DNA from: Heliocidaris tuberculata
Lineage: Eukaryota; Echinodermata; Echinoidea; Camarodonta; Echinometridae
Direction: 5' to 3'
Assembly (NCBI GenBank): GCA_025618425.1
Contig: CM046850.1
Coordinates: forward strand, 30,903,044-30,967,043
Length of the DNA: 64,000 nt
Below are positions 33,651 to 44,530 of this stretch, in pieces. Numbering within the stretch: position 1 is the stretch's first letter; every line of letters begins with the position of its first letter. The notes beneath the pieces were generated by a model. That model worked only from the letters and a program-made list of their open reading frames with translations, did no database searches and was not told where the DNA came from. Position numbers and translations under genes: made by a program.

Positions 33651-34390
33651 TAACTTTTTGTATTTTGTATTTTTTTCTTTCTTTTTCTTCTTGAGTTTGA
33701 TTTTGTAATAGTCATTGTCATTGACTTAAGATCAAAAGAAGAATAAACAGAAATAGACGAATTTTCGCATCTCACGTGTGACAGGTTGCACAAAATCAGG
33801 CGCGGAGTGGAGTCCGTTATACCAAGTTTTATAAGGACGAATTATTTTTGCATTACACATAGACAGTTTGCACATAATTTGCACCGAACATCGCGATCCA
33901 CGGTGTTTTTGTTGGTTGTTATCATCTTCCATGCATCAAAAATTTACGTTCAAGTTGGATGCGATTAGACGCGAAAAGTTGTATTGTTCGGATGTGTCCA
34001 TGATTTTTGTTATGGTTTGCAATACTGTTTAGGCCAGTGCCTAAGCCAAAAGTTGTTAAATTTCAAGTGGGTCCGGACCGTTCCACGTTTAGTAACAGTT
34101 ATAAGCTACGTAAGAAAACCTACAAGCCATTTTCTTGCTTACAAAAATAAGGTGTTCATTTATGTATATTATAAATTTATCTTCAACTACAAAATACCCC
34201 CCAAAAAGAATGTTATTTAATAAACTATCTTTACAAAAAATGTTTTCATTAAAAACCAAATGTTTCATGTGTGTGCAACATCCTATAAAAAAAGGAATAG
34301 AAAATCTATGAGATGTTTGAGAAAATGATGTCAACAAAATATTTCTCTTCTTATAAATGAAAAATATAAATTTTTTTTTCTAAATAATCA
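33651..34390. other. no firm feature
   Basis: T-rich tract after the tRNA-like block, then a mildly GC-richer patch (33780-33960) and AT-rich DNA. Open frames of 60-82 residues overlap on both strands, without motifs. Confidence 0.35.
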
Positions 34391-34394
34391 CTCT

Positions 34395-34900
34395 TTTTTG
34401 CAACAATTACCCTCCCCGCCCCCCAAAAAAACTCTATTTCTTGACAATTCCATGTTTACCTCAATCTTCTTTCCACACCACTACCATCTTCCATTCTCTC
34501 TCTCTCTCACTCTCTCTGTCTGTCTCCTCCTCTCTGTTATGTTTCTACCTCTAAACTCCCTACCCTTCCTTCCTCGAATACTATTCTAAATGAAACTAAA
34601 ACTATACCTTCTATTGCATCAACCGTCACTATCTTCCTATCTTTCTCTCTCTCTCTCTCTCTCATCTCATTGCCTCACCCTTCCTCCCTCTCTTTATCTC
34701 CTCTTCTTTTCTTTCTTCATTTTCTTCCTCTCCCTATTGTCCCTAATTATGTTTCTATCTGTCTCTCAATCTTTACATAATATCCCAACCATATACTAAA
34801 TCTTCATCTCTCTCTTTCTTTTATTTCAATTTCGTCTACCTGTCATTTTTCTTGTGTATTTCTCCCTCTGTCTTTTTTTTATCTACTTTTCTATATCCCC
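34395..34900. repeat. pyrimidine-rich tract (TC)n
   Basis: Long imperfect CT/CCT tract. The plus-strand frames of 63 and 69 residues are its Ser/Leu translation. Confidence 0.9.
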
Positions 34901-34986
34901 CTACTATCTTTAAACTGTTTAACTAAACATGCAAAACGGGAAAACAACCTCAAAATAAAACTTTCTTTTCTTAAAGATGATATGAA

Positions 34987-35373
34987 CAGTGGCAGATGCA
35001 GGATTTTCCAAGAAAGTGGGGCCCCCCTAAAGACCCACTTTTTCTGCAAAAATCCCCCCCCCCCAAAAAAAAGGTAAAAGGTCATCACCATTTCCAGCTT
35101 TCCCGTCAAAATTTTTTTTGACAGTCAAGTAAAAATAAAGAAAAAAAGAAAAAAACAAAGGTCAAAAGTCACCACCATTTCTGACTTTCCCATCAAAAAA
35201 ATATATGAAAAGTTAAAAACAAAACAAAAAAAGCCATCACTCCAAGCACCCCCCCTCCTTGAGGCCAAGGGGGGGGGGGGGCAACAAATTTTTTTGTACA
35301 AACTTTTCTGTGACTTTTTCAGAAATTCCCACCAGGGGGGGAGGGGCCGAGGCCCCCCCTGCGTCCGCCACTT
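34987..35373. mobile_element. hAT-like MITE with 8-bp duplication
   Basis: Tips CAGTGGCAGATGCAGG (left) and CCTGCGTCCGCCACTT (right) are inverted, flanked by GATATGAA (34979-34986) and GATATGTA (35374-35381), an 8-bp duplication with one change. Inside, a direct repeat of ~80 bp (around CACCATTTCCAGCTTTCCC and CACCATTTCTGACTTTCCC) and C/G homopolymers. A 130-residue minus-strand frame (35125-35517) is mostly translated homopolymer and crosses the element's edge. Confidence 0.85.
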
Positions 35374-35518
35374 GATATGTATATATGTAAAAATATACAG
35401 GCATACATGCTGCAGCAAAATTTGCAACAAAAAAAAAGCAGAAAAAAGGAAAACATACAACAACCTATCACAATTGTTCCCCACGCACCACAATGCCCAT
35501 CCTAAAATTTCTTTCAAA

Positions 35519-35541
35519 AACCCGTGGAATTTCCACGGGTT
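35519..35541. repeat. perfect 11-bp hairpin
   Basis: AACCCGTGGAA and TTCCACGGGTT are separated by one T. It is isolated, 145 bp after the hAT-like element. No T-run follows, so not a typical terminator. Confidence 0.8.
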
Positions 35542-35736
35542 GCGCTAGTTTGATATATTGTTTTTGCATTTCTTATCAGTATTACTTTTAAGGAGAACAA
35601 ATAAATATTTAGTTGAAATAGTCAAGATTTGTCAATGAAACTGGTAGGAATAGAATCACCTGGCTAGGGAAAGCTTTAGAGTTTGAGAGAACACACAAAG
35701 AAGGAGTGATAGTTAGGATATAAAGGTTAACAACTT

Positions 35737-36100
35737 AATACTCTTCCAGAAATTTACTATGACAAATATTTTTTAATATATTTCCTATTACAGTTTTGCA
35801 AATGAGTGCAATGAAATGTTTCTTTGAAAGCATAGTACTCTTCCAGAAAGTTAGAATGACAAATGCTTTAAAAAAATATTTCGAAGGAGTTCAATCAAAT
35901 GTTCTCTGAGTCATAATACCCGAAATTCACTGCATGACAATTTTTTTTCCTTCATATTTAGCACTATGGTGTCCTCTAAGAGCACAATCAATATGTTTTG
36001 ATAGCTTAATTATACTCTTCTGTAATGTACTATGACAAATGTTTTTTGAATTTCATATTTGGTATTATAGTGTCCACAAAGAACACAAATAATTTTTGAA
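35737..36100. repeat. degenerate ~90-bp tandem repeat
   Basis: Four recurrences of ACTCTTCCAGAAATTTACTA-like plus ATGACAAATNTTTTT-like sequence (near 35740, 35837, 35917 and 36012), with ATTTAGCACTATGGTGTCC / ATTTGGTATTATAGTGTCC in the last two. Spacing is 80-100 bp. Confidence 0.6.
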
Positions 36101-36199
36101 AACTGGTCTATAGGTCTTCGGGGATCAAACTGATCTTAAGTTGCAGGAGAAGGCTTCTCTTTCGAGCAAGGAATTAGGTTAAAAACCTGTCTAGACTCT

Positions 36200-36225
36200 A
36201 GTGGGGGGGGGGGGGGGGGGGGTGT
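36200..36225. repeat. G homopolymer
   Basis: About 20 consecutive G with one or two edge changes. Confidence 0.95.
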
Positions 36226-36483
36226 AGTGGAATAGTAAAAGAAAAAAAAGTTTGAAGGATATTTGATGAAGGGTACATGATTGATAACAAATTGAGGGGA
36301 TCAGCTAAATCTATCGCCACCACCTGCATTTGAATCTGCTTGCCTTTTGTCCCTCTGACAATGGCCATATCTCAAATTTCTCTCTCTCCTCTGAGTCTGC
36401 TTCGGCCGGGCCGAGAGCATGTTCACATCAAGACATATTATTGAAATGAAATGCCTATTTTAGAGTTGGATATCAAGAAGGTT

Positions 36484-36612
36484 AGGTACTGTTCACATTT
36501 AGGCTTTGGTTCACACCTTGCGCATTATTTAGGTGAGAAGCCTGTTATGATAGAATCAGATATTTAGAGGGGTTCTGTTCACATTTAGGCTTTAGTTCAT
36601 ACCTGGCTGAAA
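36484..36612. repeat. 85-bp direct duplication
   Basis: CTGTTCACATTTAGGCTTTG and CTGTTCACATTTAGGCTTTA recur about 85 bp apart, each followed by GTTCA(C/T)ACCT. The first ~30 bp are well conserved, the rest less. Confidence 0.65.
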
Positions 36613-36660
36613 CGAGGGTAATGTCGTCACTCCGCTATTTGGTTAAAGTTTGCACATGTG

Positions 36661-37284
36661 AGTAGAATGTACAGGTTAAAAATGGCCTACCCTGCAGAGC
36701 TCTCAGTAAAAGAATGTATTATTCCTGCACATTGAACAAATTTGTAAATGTAAAGAGAATATGTAAAATTATTTAATTAAGTTGGCAAACATCTAAACAC
36801 TATATAACTGAAATTTAAAAGTTGAGATTATGTATTGTCTATGTACAGAATATTTCACATCATTGTTATTGATTTCATAATTGCTGTTTCATAGAATATC
36901 AAAACTGTTTTTAGATTCTTCAGTTTACCATCAAGACAGACATTATTCTGCAGGCAGTTTCTTAAAAGAGCAATTTTTTTCCTGAACAGGCAGTACATGT
37001 AGAGTGTACACACATTGTAAACACATTCACCCTGGGGCAAGCCAGTGTTTTGGGACGCTGGATAACAATTTCTATTCTATCAGACTAAAAATATTCTCAG
37101 AGAAGTTTTCTGTGGTGAATATTCAAAAGGGTTTTTCTCACCTGCCGAAAACGAAAAGTCTTTGTGTACTGTATGAAGGAGATTGCAAGAATCTGGTGAT
37201 TCATTCTTGGAGTAAGGATATTTTGTTATGAAGTTATGAGCTTGATACTTTTGTTCATCTTTAAATTTCTCAGCATGTCTTCTA
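36661..37284. other. no recognisable feature
   Basis: AT-rich DNA. Short frames without motifs. Confidence 0.4.
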
Positions 37285-37626
37285 CTACTCTATACACATT
37301 TCCAGCAGGTTTGCTTGCACGAAATCATACTTGAGAACAACAGTACCAATCTCAAACAAGAAATTCTTGTAGTTTTGTGTTTGCAAAATTAGATTATCCA
37401 GGCCCCTGCAGACAGTATCGGATGGGGGAGAAATAGTGTAGCTTTGGTTGCTTTGTCGTATTTTCACAAGAGGGTCGGGATTTGAATTATTAAGATCTGT
37501 ACGCATATGGGCCTTCTCTTTCAATTTCACAGTTTTGGGGGTTCTGAATTTAAATTTTGGGTCCCAGGCGCTCCAGATCTTTGTAAATGCAGAGCCCGCT
37601 ATATGCATCAAAATTCTGGATATCAA
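37285..37626 (-). CDS. unrecognised 113-residue open frame
   Basis: The longest frame in the window outside simple sequence with an ordinary amino-acid mix (Lys, Asn, Thr, Ile, Asp all present, no repeats). The plus strand is also open for 72 residues across 37448-37666. I recognise no domain, signal peptide or membrane segment, and see no clear splice signals on the minus strand. It may be chance (114 codons is not rare in 64 kb read in six frames), part of an old repeat, or an exon. Its Trp-Ser-Ala-Trp-Asp segment lies in DNA a little GC-richer than its flanks. Confidence 0.15.
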   Translation of the reverse strand: MISRILMHIAGSAFTKIWSAWDPKFKFRTPKTVKLKEKAHMRTDLNNSNPDPLVKIRQSNQSYTISPPSDTVCRGLDNLILQTQNYKNFLFEIGTVVLKYDFVQANLLEMCIE

Positions 37627-37925
37627 TATTTTTCTGATTGTGACCCAATCTAATTGCTCCTATTGAAGTTATCACTTTTTAGAATGTGAGAAAACTGCTG
37701 TTATTGTGTTGTTAGAATCTGTTAGAATTTGATCATCATCTCTCCAGAGTATTTATGTGATCCCTTCTAGGCAATGACCCATTTTAAACTTGAGCTACTG
37801 CAGGCCCTGATTAATTAATCAGCTCTTGCCGATAAGTGTTCACAAGTGACACTGTTCCCCACAGCTCATAGGTGTGACCGAAGTAGAGAGAGATTTAGTT
37901 CTGTAAAGCTCCAAAAGAGCTCTGT

Positions 37926-37966
37926 TAAAAAAAAAAAAAAAAAAAATTATTAAAAAAAAAAAATCA
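37926..37966. repeat. A-rich run
   Basis: Two A homopolymers broken by ATTATT. May be a retroposed poly(A) tail, but no upstream cDNA-like sequence is recognised. Confidence 0.85.
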
Positions 37967-38127
37967 CTGTGAGAAAACTCAGTTTACAAAGGAAGATTCT
38001 CGGGGAGCTCTCATGAACAAAATAGTATATATTACCCTGGCTAATAACTATGGGTTGGCTTATATATGTGAGACTTTCTAGGGCAAGCGCCATGAGCGCC
38101 CAGCATAGGAGGATACTGGCACTATAC

Positions 38128-38150
38128 AACAAGCCATCATCATCATCATT

Positions 38151-38204
<54 letters not shown>

Positions 38205-38205
38205 T
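38128..38205. repeat. (CAT)n microsatellite
   Basis: About 25 near-perfect CAT units. The poly-Ser frame through it (38050-38271) is not a gene. Confidence 0.97.
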
Positions 38206-38296
38206 TATAAGAATAAGTGTTCGACATGTATTCTACATTTCTATGTAAAAATTCAAATTTTTCCTAGGTAACCAGGTGGAACAAGAACCTCTGGTA

Positions 38297-38733
38297 TGAA
38301 AGGGAAAGTCCACCCTGATTACATCCTGGTTACATGCTGGTTTTAAAAGAAGCAGAAAAATTGAAGAAACAGATCACTGAAGGTTTGAGAAAAATAAGAA
38401 AAGGAAATAAGAAAGTGATGAATTTTTGAAGTTGTAATCAATCAAGCACAAATCCCATTTGCTCTGTACCCCAAAAATCCATTTCATATAACCATTGCTC
38501 ATATATTTTTACACAAAACCTGTATGAAACAAATCTATTCTTTCATTAGAAACTAAGAAAATGGGAGAGGAGCTCGCAAGGTAAGTCATTTTGTGTTTGA
38601 TTGATTACAACTTCATAATTTCATAACTTTCTTATTTCTTATCGGATTTTGCTCAAACTTAAACTGATCTGTTTCTTTAATTATTCTACTTCTTTTAAAA
38701 CCAACTTGTAATAAGGGTGAACTTTCCCTTTAA
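38297..38733. mobile_element. TTAA-type foldback, long arms
   Basis: Left AAAGGGAAAGTCCACCCT and right GGGTGAACTTTCCCTTTAA are inverted, and inverted homology continues inward (AAGAAACAGATCA against TGATCTGTTTCTTT; GTTGTAATCAATCAA against TTGATTGATTACAAC). The right edge keeps TTAA; the left is TGAA. The centre is AT-rich and non-coding. Confidence 0.75.
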
Positions 38734-39300
38734 AGTAGAACAACTAAGTAATTAAGATTTTGTCATGTGAATGTCTTGAAGATATGTCCCATAAGAAGGC
38801 ATTGTATAGCGTAATAGCACTGTAGTGTAATCTTGCAGCCCTTAACACTTTGGACTGATTTCACTAAGAAAACAAGAATCTTAAATGCAACCTTTGAGAA
38901 CCCATGTTTTCTACAGCCTCTTCTATTTCTGAGTTATGACTCTACTCGACAAGCATACACATTTTCACATTCTCTGATATTAGCACATCTAAATGAGTGC
39001 TATGAATTTCATTTAACATCTAGCCTCTGTCACCTGAGATGTTTTGACCACCTCATCTCCTCAAAAATGTTGCATTTATTCATGTCCCTTCGCTTCCTGG
39101 CAGTCTACGAGTCAACAACACTGGGGGTTCAAAGTTTTTTCAACTGTTAGAGGCTCGATCGAAAGCCGCATAACATTGAGTTTTTGGCTTCTTTTTTTTC
39201 CCTCTTCTATCTTTTTCTTCAACGCAAGCTTGATGAAAGCTACAAACTAATTTGGGAGTGATATTGAGCCTGTGAGGATTTCATTTCGGTCTCATTTCAT
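38734..39300. other. no firm feature
   Basis: A 105-residue plus-strand frame (38833-39150) of ordinary composition, rich in Leu, Ser and Phe, has no recognised domain and no convincing splice sites. The rest is AT-rich. Confidence 0.35.
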
Positions 39301-40240
39301 GTTGTGCTGCTCCAGACGGACCTACTGTCATCTCCGACCCCCTCTCTGTTTCTCATCATTCATCTCATGCTCTCATCATCCCTCTCTTTTTTTCCCACCC
39401 TCTTTCCCTCTTTTTTTATATCTCCTTCGTCTTCAGCAAATCTCTCTCCACTATTCGTTTCTTCTCTCCCCTTCTCTCATTCTCATTCTTCATCCATTGG
39501 TCGATTTATATTCTATTTCTCTCCCAGTTCTCCCTCCATTGGTCAATTTATGTTCTATTTCTCTCACTGTTCTCCCTCCAATGGTCAATCTATATTTTAT
39601 TTCTCTCTCTCTCAGTTCTCCCTCCATCATGTCCATTGGTCAATTTATGTTCTATTTCTCTCCCAGTTTTCCCTCCATTGGTCAATTTATATTCTATTTC
39701 TCTCCCAGTTCTCCCTCCATTGGTCAATTTATGTTCTATTTCTCTCCCAGTTCTCCCTCCATTGGTCAATTTATGTTCTATTTCTCTCCCAGTTTTCCCT
39801 CCATTGGTCAATTTATATTCTATTTCTCTCCCCATTCCTGTTCTTCTGACTCCCTTTCTTTGTCATTAATATGATTTTTCTGCCTCTTTTTCGCTTCCCC
39901 TTTTTCTTATTTTCTCTTATTTACTCTCTTCTTTGTTACTTTCTTATTCTTTTGCTCTTTTACTATATCCTTTTCTTATTCTATCTCATTTTGTAGTTTT
40001 CTAGTAATGATTCATTCCATGTTTTGTCCCTCTTTTTTACTTTTCATGTTTCTCTTTCTCTCTGACACACTCTCTTTACTCTGTATCTCTCTAGCTCTTT
40101 AGCTCTCAGTTTTCTCTAACTCTCTCTTCATCTCTCTCTCTCCCTTTCTCTTTCTGTTTTTTTTCTGGGTTTTTTTTTCCTCTCTAGATATATCTTTCCC
40201 TCTATCTCTCTCCTCTCTTTCTTGTTGAATGTCTTCGAAT
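39300..40240. repeat. pyrimidine-rich region
   Basis: Nearly 1 kb of imperfect CT/CTT sequence surrounding the 42-bp minisatellite. All three plus-strand frames are open for long stretches simply because stop codons need purines; these are not genes. Confidence 0.9.
39490..39836 (+). repeat. 42-bp minisatellite, 8 units
   Basis: Units contain CCATTGGTCAATTTATNTTC then TATTTCTCTCCCAGTTNTCC. CCATTGG (or CCAATGG) starts at 39494, 39536, 39578, 39633, 39675, 39717, 39759 and 39801, so spacing is 42 except one 55-bp step with an inserted CATCATGTC-like segment. The period is a multiple of three, so every frame gives a 14-residue protein repeat on both strands; I regard this as arithmetic, not coding. 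Confidence 0.95.
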
Positions 40241-40269
40241 CTTAGTGCTGAGTCAGAGCGCAAATCTTT

Positions 40270-40500
40270 TCTTTATTAAATGTAAAATGTGCGGGGGAAA
40301 TCTAAACCAGAAACTCTATCACCTGGGGACCCAGTGAGAGTGAAGTTGATGGGCTTTTATTGGACGAGAATGTGCGCATTTGCATTTTATCTGCCACATT
40401 TTCTCTTTGCAGCCACCTTAGTGCCCTCTTTTTGGCTACCTCCATCAAGATCCGTTATCGTGAGTAATGTCTGTGAATAATGCAAGGCATGAAGTGAACT
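40270..40500. promoter_or_regulatory. candidate conserved non-coding block with octamer
   Basis: Follows the pyrimidine tract. Contains TGTGCGCATTTGCATTTTAT, which includes a perfect POU octamer (ATTTGCAT), next to a GATA-type core (TTATCT). Non-repetitive and GC-richer than its flanks. The 63-residue frame here has no motif. An enhancer role is inference. Confidence 0.22.
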
Positions 40501-40615
40501 GTCGTCCACTTTAACAGGCCAATCATGTGCTTTCTCTGCTTTGTGTTAAAATATAAAGGATGATTCTGATTATGGATGCATCTTGATTTAAAGATGTGGA
40601 TGAGAATAAAGCTTT

Positions 40616-40682
40616 AGTTGAGAGCCAGAAGGATGTTACGTCCAAGTAAACTGTTATTGCCCTCCTGGCTGTCAGCAGAGAG
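40616..40682. mobile_element. family A hairpin MITE
   Basis: Arms AGTTGAGAGCCAGAAGGATG and TTGCCCTCCTGGCTGTCAGC. Short loop. Confidence 0.75.
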
Positions 40683-41061
40683 AGAGAGAGACCTGTTGAG
40701 TGTTGATTACCAAGCCTATATAAGCATTTCCAGGCTTAAACCCATTGGATTTACATGCTAGTCAGAAATGGATGTCCCTAAAAGAACTCATATTACAATC
40801 AATCACAAAACACCAACTTTTTTTCTTTCATCAGTATTATTTTCTTTCATCAGTATTATTTTCTTATCAAACAGGCTAATCATGTGCTTCATTTCAAGCA
40901 AGCAAGAATATAAGTCCTTTTCTTATTACTTACAGCATATTGTTTGTACAGATTTTCATTTTCATTCATTTTTCCAATATTTTGATGATCCCTTAATGCT
41001 ATTGTTTTTGTATGGAGCAGGGCATCAAAGTTGACTTTATACCCATCGTCGACATAAAATC

Positions 41062-41097
41062 CATGCCTACTTCTGTGGCTGTTAGCAGACGATTGAC
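41062..41097. mobile_element. family A right-half remnant
   Basis: TACTTCTGTGGCTGTTAGCA followed by GACGATTG matches only the right arm. No left arm is found within the preceding 200 bp. Confidence 0.4.
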
Positions 41098-41181
41098 TTA
41101 ACCCTTTGCCTACTGGAAACCATTTGCTCCCTGTGTTAAACCTATGGGGAATATGAAAATTCAGTAGTCATTGGCGAATAG
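41098..41181 (+). mobile_element. family E short element
   Basis: Starts TTAACCCTTTGCCTACTGGA, has TTAAACCTATGGGGAATATG in the middle and AATTCAGTAGTCATTGGCGA at the end. The tips are imperfect inverted repeats (CCTACTG/CAGTAG). ~80 bp, non-coding. Confidence 0.7.
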
Positions 41182-41200
41182 CAGTTATTTCAACCAACCT

Positions 41201-41568
41201 TTAAGGGTACCAATCACCAAATATTTCACTCTGTATGTTAGAGGTTCCATGTCATTCTACTATATTCCAAATGTGGGCTTCCAATATCACTTCTATAAAG
41301 AGATATTACAAGTTTGATTACTCTCTATAAGATAAAAGCGACTCGTGAGTAGTCTACTCAATGCACCCGTACGCGCTCGCCAAGATAAGGGCTCGTGCGG
41401 AACCCAACTCAGAGGTTCGGTTCCGTGCGAGCACCTTCATGTTATCCTTTATTTTCTTCACACTCCTAAACTGTCGACCTATAGAATTTCAGATAAAGTT
41501 CTTTGAGGTTAATTTTATACTTCCTAGCAGTATACAAATTCTTTTTTCAGGTGGTTGGTACACTTTAA
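41201..41568 (+). mobile_element. family D MITE, complete
   Basis: TTAAGGGTACCAATCACC at the left and GGTTGGTACACTTTAA at the right, TTAA on both edges, 368 bp. An internal near-palindrome at 41397-41426 (GCGGAACCCAACTC, then GAGGTTCGGTTCCG) recurs in the other two copies. Confidence 0.88.
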
Positions 41569-41759
41569 CTTAAAGAATGTAGGTCTAGTAACAAAAAGGT
41601 CACAAGAAACATTAACATCTTGATTTTGGGGTCCCTCGTGACAGTAACATTACTGACTAATAATGAGTAATAACCGAAATGGATTAAATGACTATTTTGA
41701 TATACTATTAAGGGTTCACAATAGAAGAAGATGAATTGATCAATGGGGTGATGACTAGA

Positions 41760-42115
41760 CAAAGGATAAGTTTATAAGGATAGAGGAAAAAAAAAGAAGA
41801 AGAATGAGGATGAGGAGGAAAGAGAGAGAGAGAGAGAGAGGATGAGAGAGGATGACGAAGAGAAATTGATTAAAGAGAAGTTGACTACACAAAAGGATAA
41901 TATGAGTTTGAGGAAAGAAAAAGACCTGAAAATGAGAGGGAGAAGAAAAGAGAGAGAGAGGGTGAGAAGAGAGAGAGAGAGAGAGAGGGAGAAAAAAGGG
42001 GGTGGAGTGGGAAGGGGCAGTAAGAGGGAGAAGAGAAGGGGCATGTGGAGTCAAAGATCAAAGGAGATTAGGGGAGAGGAGGAGTATAAGTCAAATAAGA
42101 GGAAAGGATAAGAAC
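41760..42115. repeat. purine-rich tract (GA)n
   Basis: GA/GGA/AAG tract. The minus-strand Leu/Ser-rich frames (90 and 99 residues) and the plus-strand Glu/Arg-rich frame (89 residues) are low-complexity translations. Confidence 0.92.
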
Positions 42116-42644
42116 AAGGGTGGAAAAGAAATTGTACTAAAAATGAAAAAATAGATGATAGTTTAAAGAATGAGAAAGGAAATGTAAAGGTTATATAGGC
42201 ACAGAAGAAGCTAAAGGTGATGTGTACATGTAGATATTAATGATAATCATATTAGGTGTTGAAATCATTTAACACAATAGATAAGAGGTTATGGTAATGT
42301 TCCGATGTTTCAATAGATGATGGTGCTTGGTTAATGTACAGCATCTATTTGTTAAATGTAAAGAAATAAATGACCATTGTATATATGTTTCAGCAGCTAT
42401 TCAAGTTACAAATCAGAAAAACTACCTTCTGATGTCATATGTAACCAATTATTTTGGGTTTCTATTTGAGCAAAATCTTTAATAAGACATGGCATAAAGG
42501 AAAAGCAATTAGTCAGTGTTGGTCATGTTCATAGGGATTTGAAAGATATTACTTTTCTAAGAAACATCACTTAGTCTTTAATAGCTCCTGTCATGTCATC
42601 TTCACAAGTTATCATTGCCAGGCACAGGAGACTGATGTATTAAG

Positions 42645-43440
42645 CCTTATTCATATTAGCAAAACTTAGCTATACATTTTTCATATAACTATATGACAAG
42701 TAATTTAATGTTTTCTAGTCTGAATGTAATGTAACAAAACATCATAAAGCAAAATGGAGGTTTGAGCATTTTTCAAATGAAATCTCTGAAGAATTTGGGT
42801 CCATTAGGCCAAGTAAAATTTAGTCCTAGTTTCTTGTCCTGATTTTTCGAAATTGAGGAGGGGGGTACCATGTTATTTGATATTTGATATTTTTCCAAGA
42901 TGGCCGCTGCACATACAAATGCTATTAGGCACGGCATCCTGTTATATTTACATTCTTCTGGGGTCCCTTTAAACCCCCCAAAGGCATCCAGTTTTAATAT
43001 TAGGGGTCTGCAGCAAAATGTTGAAGGTTTAAAAAGAAGAAAAAAAAAATAATTTAAAATATTTTATTTATTTTTGAAAAACAAAAATATCAAATAAAAA
43101 AAAGCAGGCGGGTGCAAAAAATGATGCAGGCGGGGACGATAAACTAAGATTAAATTTTATTTTGCCTTATCTGTGTGGACATTGTATTGAATGGAAACCG
43201 TAAAATTGAGGGGTTTATCTTTATCACGTGCTAATATGACCGGCCTGGTGTATTTTGCATGCTTGAACGATGCCCGTGATGTCACGTAAACTGAAACTAA
43301 AATCATGTGTAAGCGAATCTCCCCCAAAACTTGTTTTCTGATAGGACATTCCTCTGTACAATATTTTTATCATATGCGTATCCCCTGTTTGCTATATGAA
43401 GATTCTTTATTCCACGTTTCTTGATAAAAATTTGTGTAAA
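42645..43440 (+). mobile_element. possible old family G copy
   Basis: 42655-42790 is similar to the left part of the 44531 element (AGCTATACATTTTTCATATAA; GGAGGTTTGAGCATTTTTC against CATGTTTGAGCATCATTTT), and 43225-43435 to its right part (GACCGGCCTGGTGTATTTTG, GCGAATCTCCCCCAAAA). The middle has CAAGATGGCCGCTG and AT-rich DNA. Edges not defined. Confidence 0.45.
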
Positions 43441-43489
43441 TTTCTTATTGTGTGAAAGTCCTGTTAAAGACAACTAAACACACCTGGTC

Positions 43490-43760
43490 CCCCTTATTAC
43501 CATCTTGACTGACGTTGCGCCGGGGAAAGGTTATTGCCTTCCCGCGGCCGAGGGGGAATGTGGCGCCTCTTCTTGATTTGATCTAGTCGGAGAGGTACAA
43601 AACGAGGGTTTTTATTCTCTTTTTCTTGAAACCTCACCACTTCTCCCACTTTCATCCTGCTTTTTCTTGGTTTGTCTGACTCGCCCCTCGTGGAGGCATC
43701 ATGGATGTCGTCGAGTCCGGGTGGAAATTTCTCATTTTGGAGTGTCCCCTAATGGTTGGT
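43490..43760. other. GC-richer single-copy-looking island
   Basis: CG-rich patches (TTGCGCCGGGGAAAGG, CCCGCGGCCGAGGG), non-repetitive. No frame or motif decides its nature. Candidate conserved DNA. Confidence 0.22.
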
Positions 43761-44530
43761 TATCTTGGAGGAGAAAATTGGTGTTTGAGTGAGGGTGACA
43801 TTCCGCGCCCCCCGGGATAGGGGTAGAAAGGTGTTAATATGGAGATGAGTAGGAGGGCCTCAGGGGGGACAGGAACAAGATGATACAGGATTAAGAAGGG
43901 ATTAACTCCTTGTATCCTACAAAGCTGTATAATTAGCTTTGCTGAGAAGAGAAATCTTCCATATAAAGGAGAGTATTCTTTGTAGATTAACTTTTTTTTG
44001 CCCATTAAAAGCAAATTATTTACTATGAGCAGAAGACAAAGTCTTTGTTGCTAATGTGAAAAAAGTTTAATGCAATGCGTGAAAATAAATATAGAAATAG
44101 ATGAAGACAAATGAAATATATCAATGACACATGAGATGAAATATAGCTACCCTGCTGATAGTGCATTCATGTGTTGGTAATTGCAAATGACTGCCATTTT
44201 TGTGAAAAGGAGCTTTGCATAATGCAAAATTTTTTAGTGTTGTGTTAGTTGAGATTAGGTAATTTTGTAGCATGAAACTTGCGAGTTTCTGTTTATCCCG
44301 TAAGCTAAGAAAGGCACAGTTTCTTATCACATTAATTTCTTGCAAAGCTGTAATAACAGTTGTATCCCCCCACCCCCCAAAAAAATCAGTAATTGTAACT
44401 TCTATGAATTTTGTGTTAATGGTTTCCTTTTCACAACTCATTCATAGACCTGCTTGGGAAACATTTTTCAGGCTGTAGATTCAAGCACATGGTCCTACGT
44501 CACTGGACGCAGCTTGGCTCTACTCTAACC
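43761..44530. other. no firm feature
   Basis: Overlapping frames of 84 and 106 residues on the minus strand have no recognised domain; the second (44121-44441) contains ordinary residues but no splice context. AT-rich. Confidence 0.35.

Noticed and set aside
35125..35517. 130-residue minus-strand frame
   Set aside because: It crosses the edge of the hAT-like MITE and is dominated by translated homopolymers.
35519..35541. Rho-independent terminator
   Set aside because: A perfect hairpin but without a following T run and with no gene in front; a bacterial terminator is not expected in this DNA.
38833..39150. 105-residue plus-strand frame as an exon
   Set aside because: Ordinary composition but no recognisable motif, no convincing acceptor or donor, and it runs towards a pyrimidine-rich tract.
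39272..39874. 200- and 181-residue repeat proteins
   Set aside because: All three plus-strand frames are open because the tract is pyrimidine-rich; the minisatellite period of 42 makes every frame look periodic.
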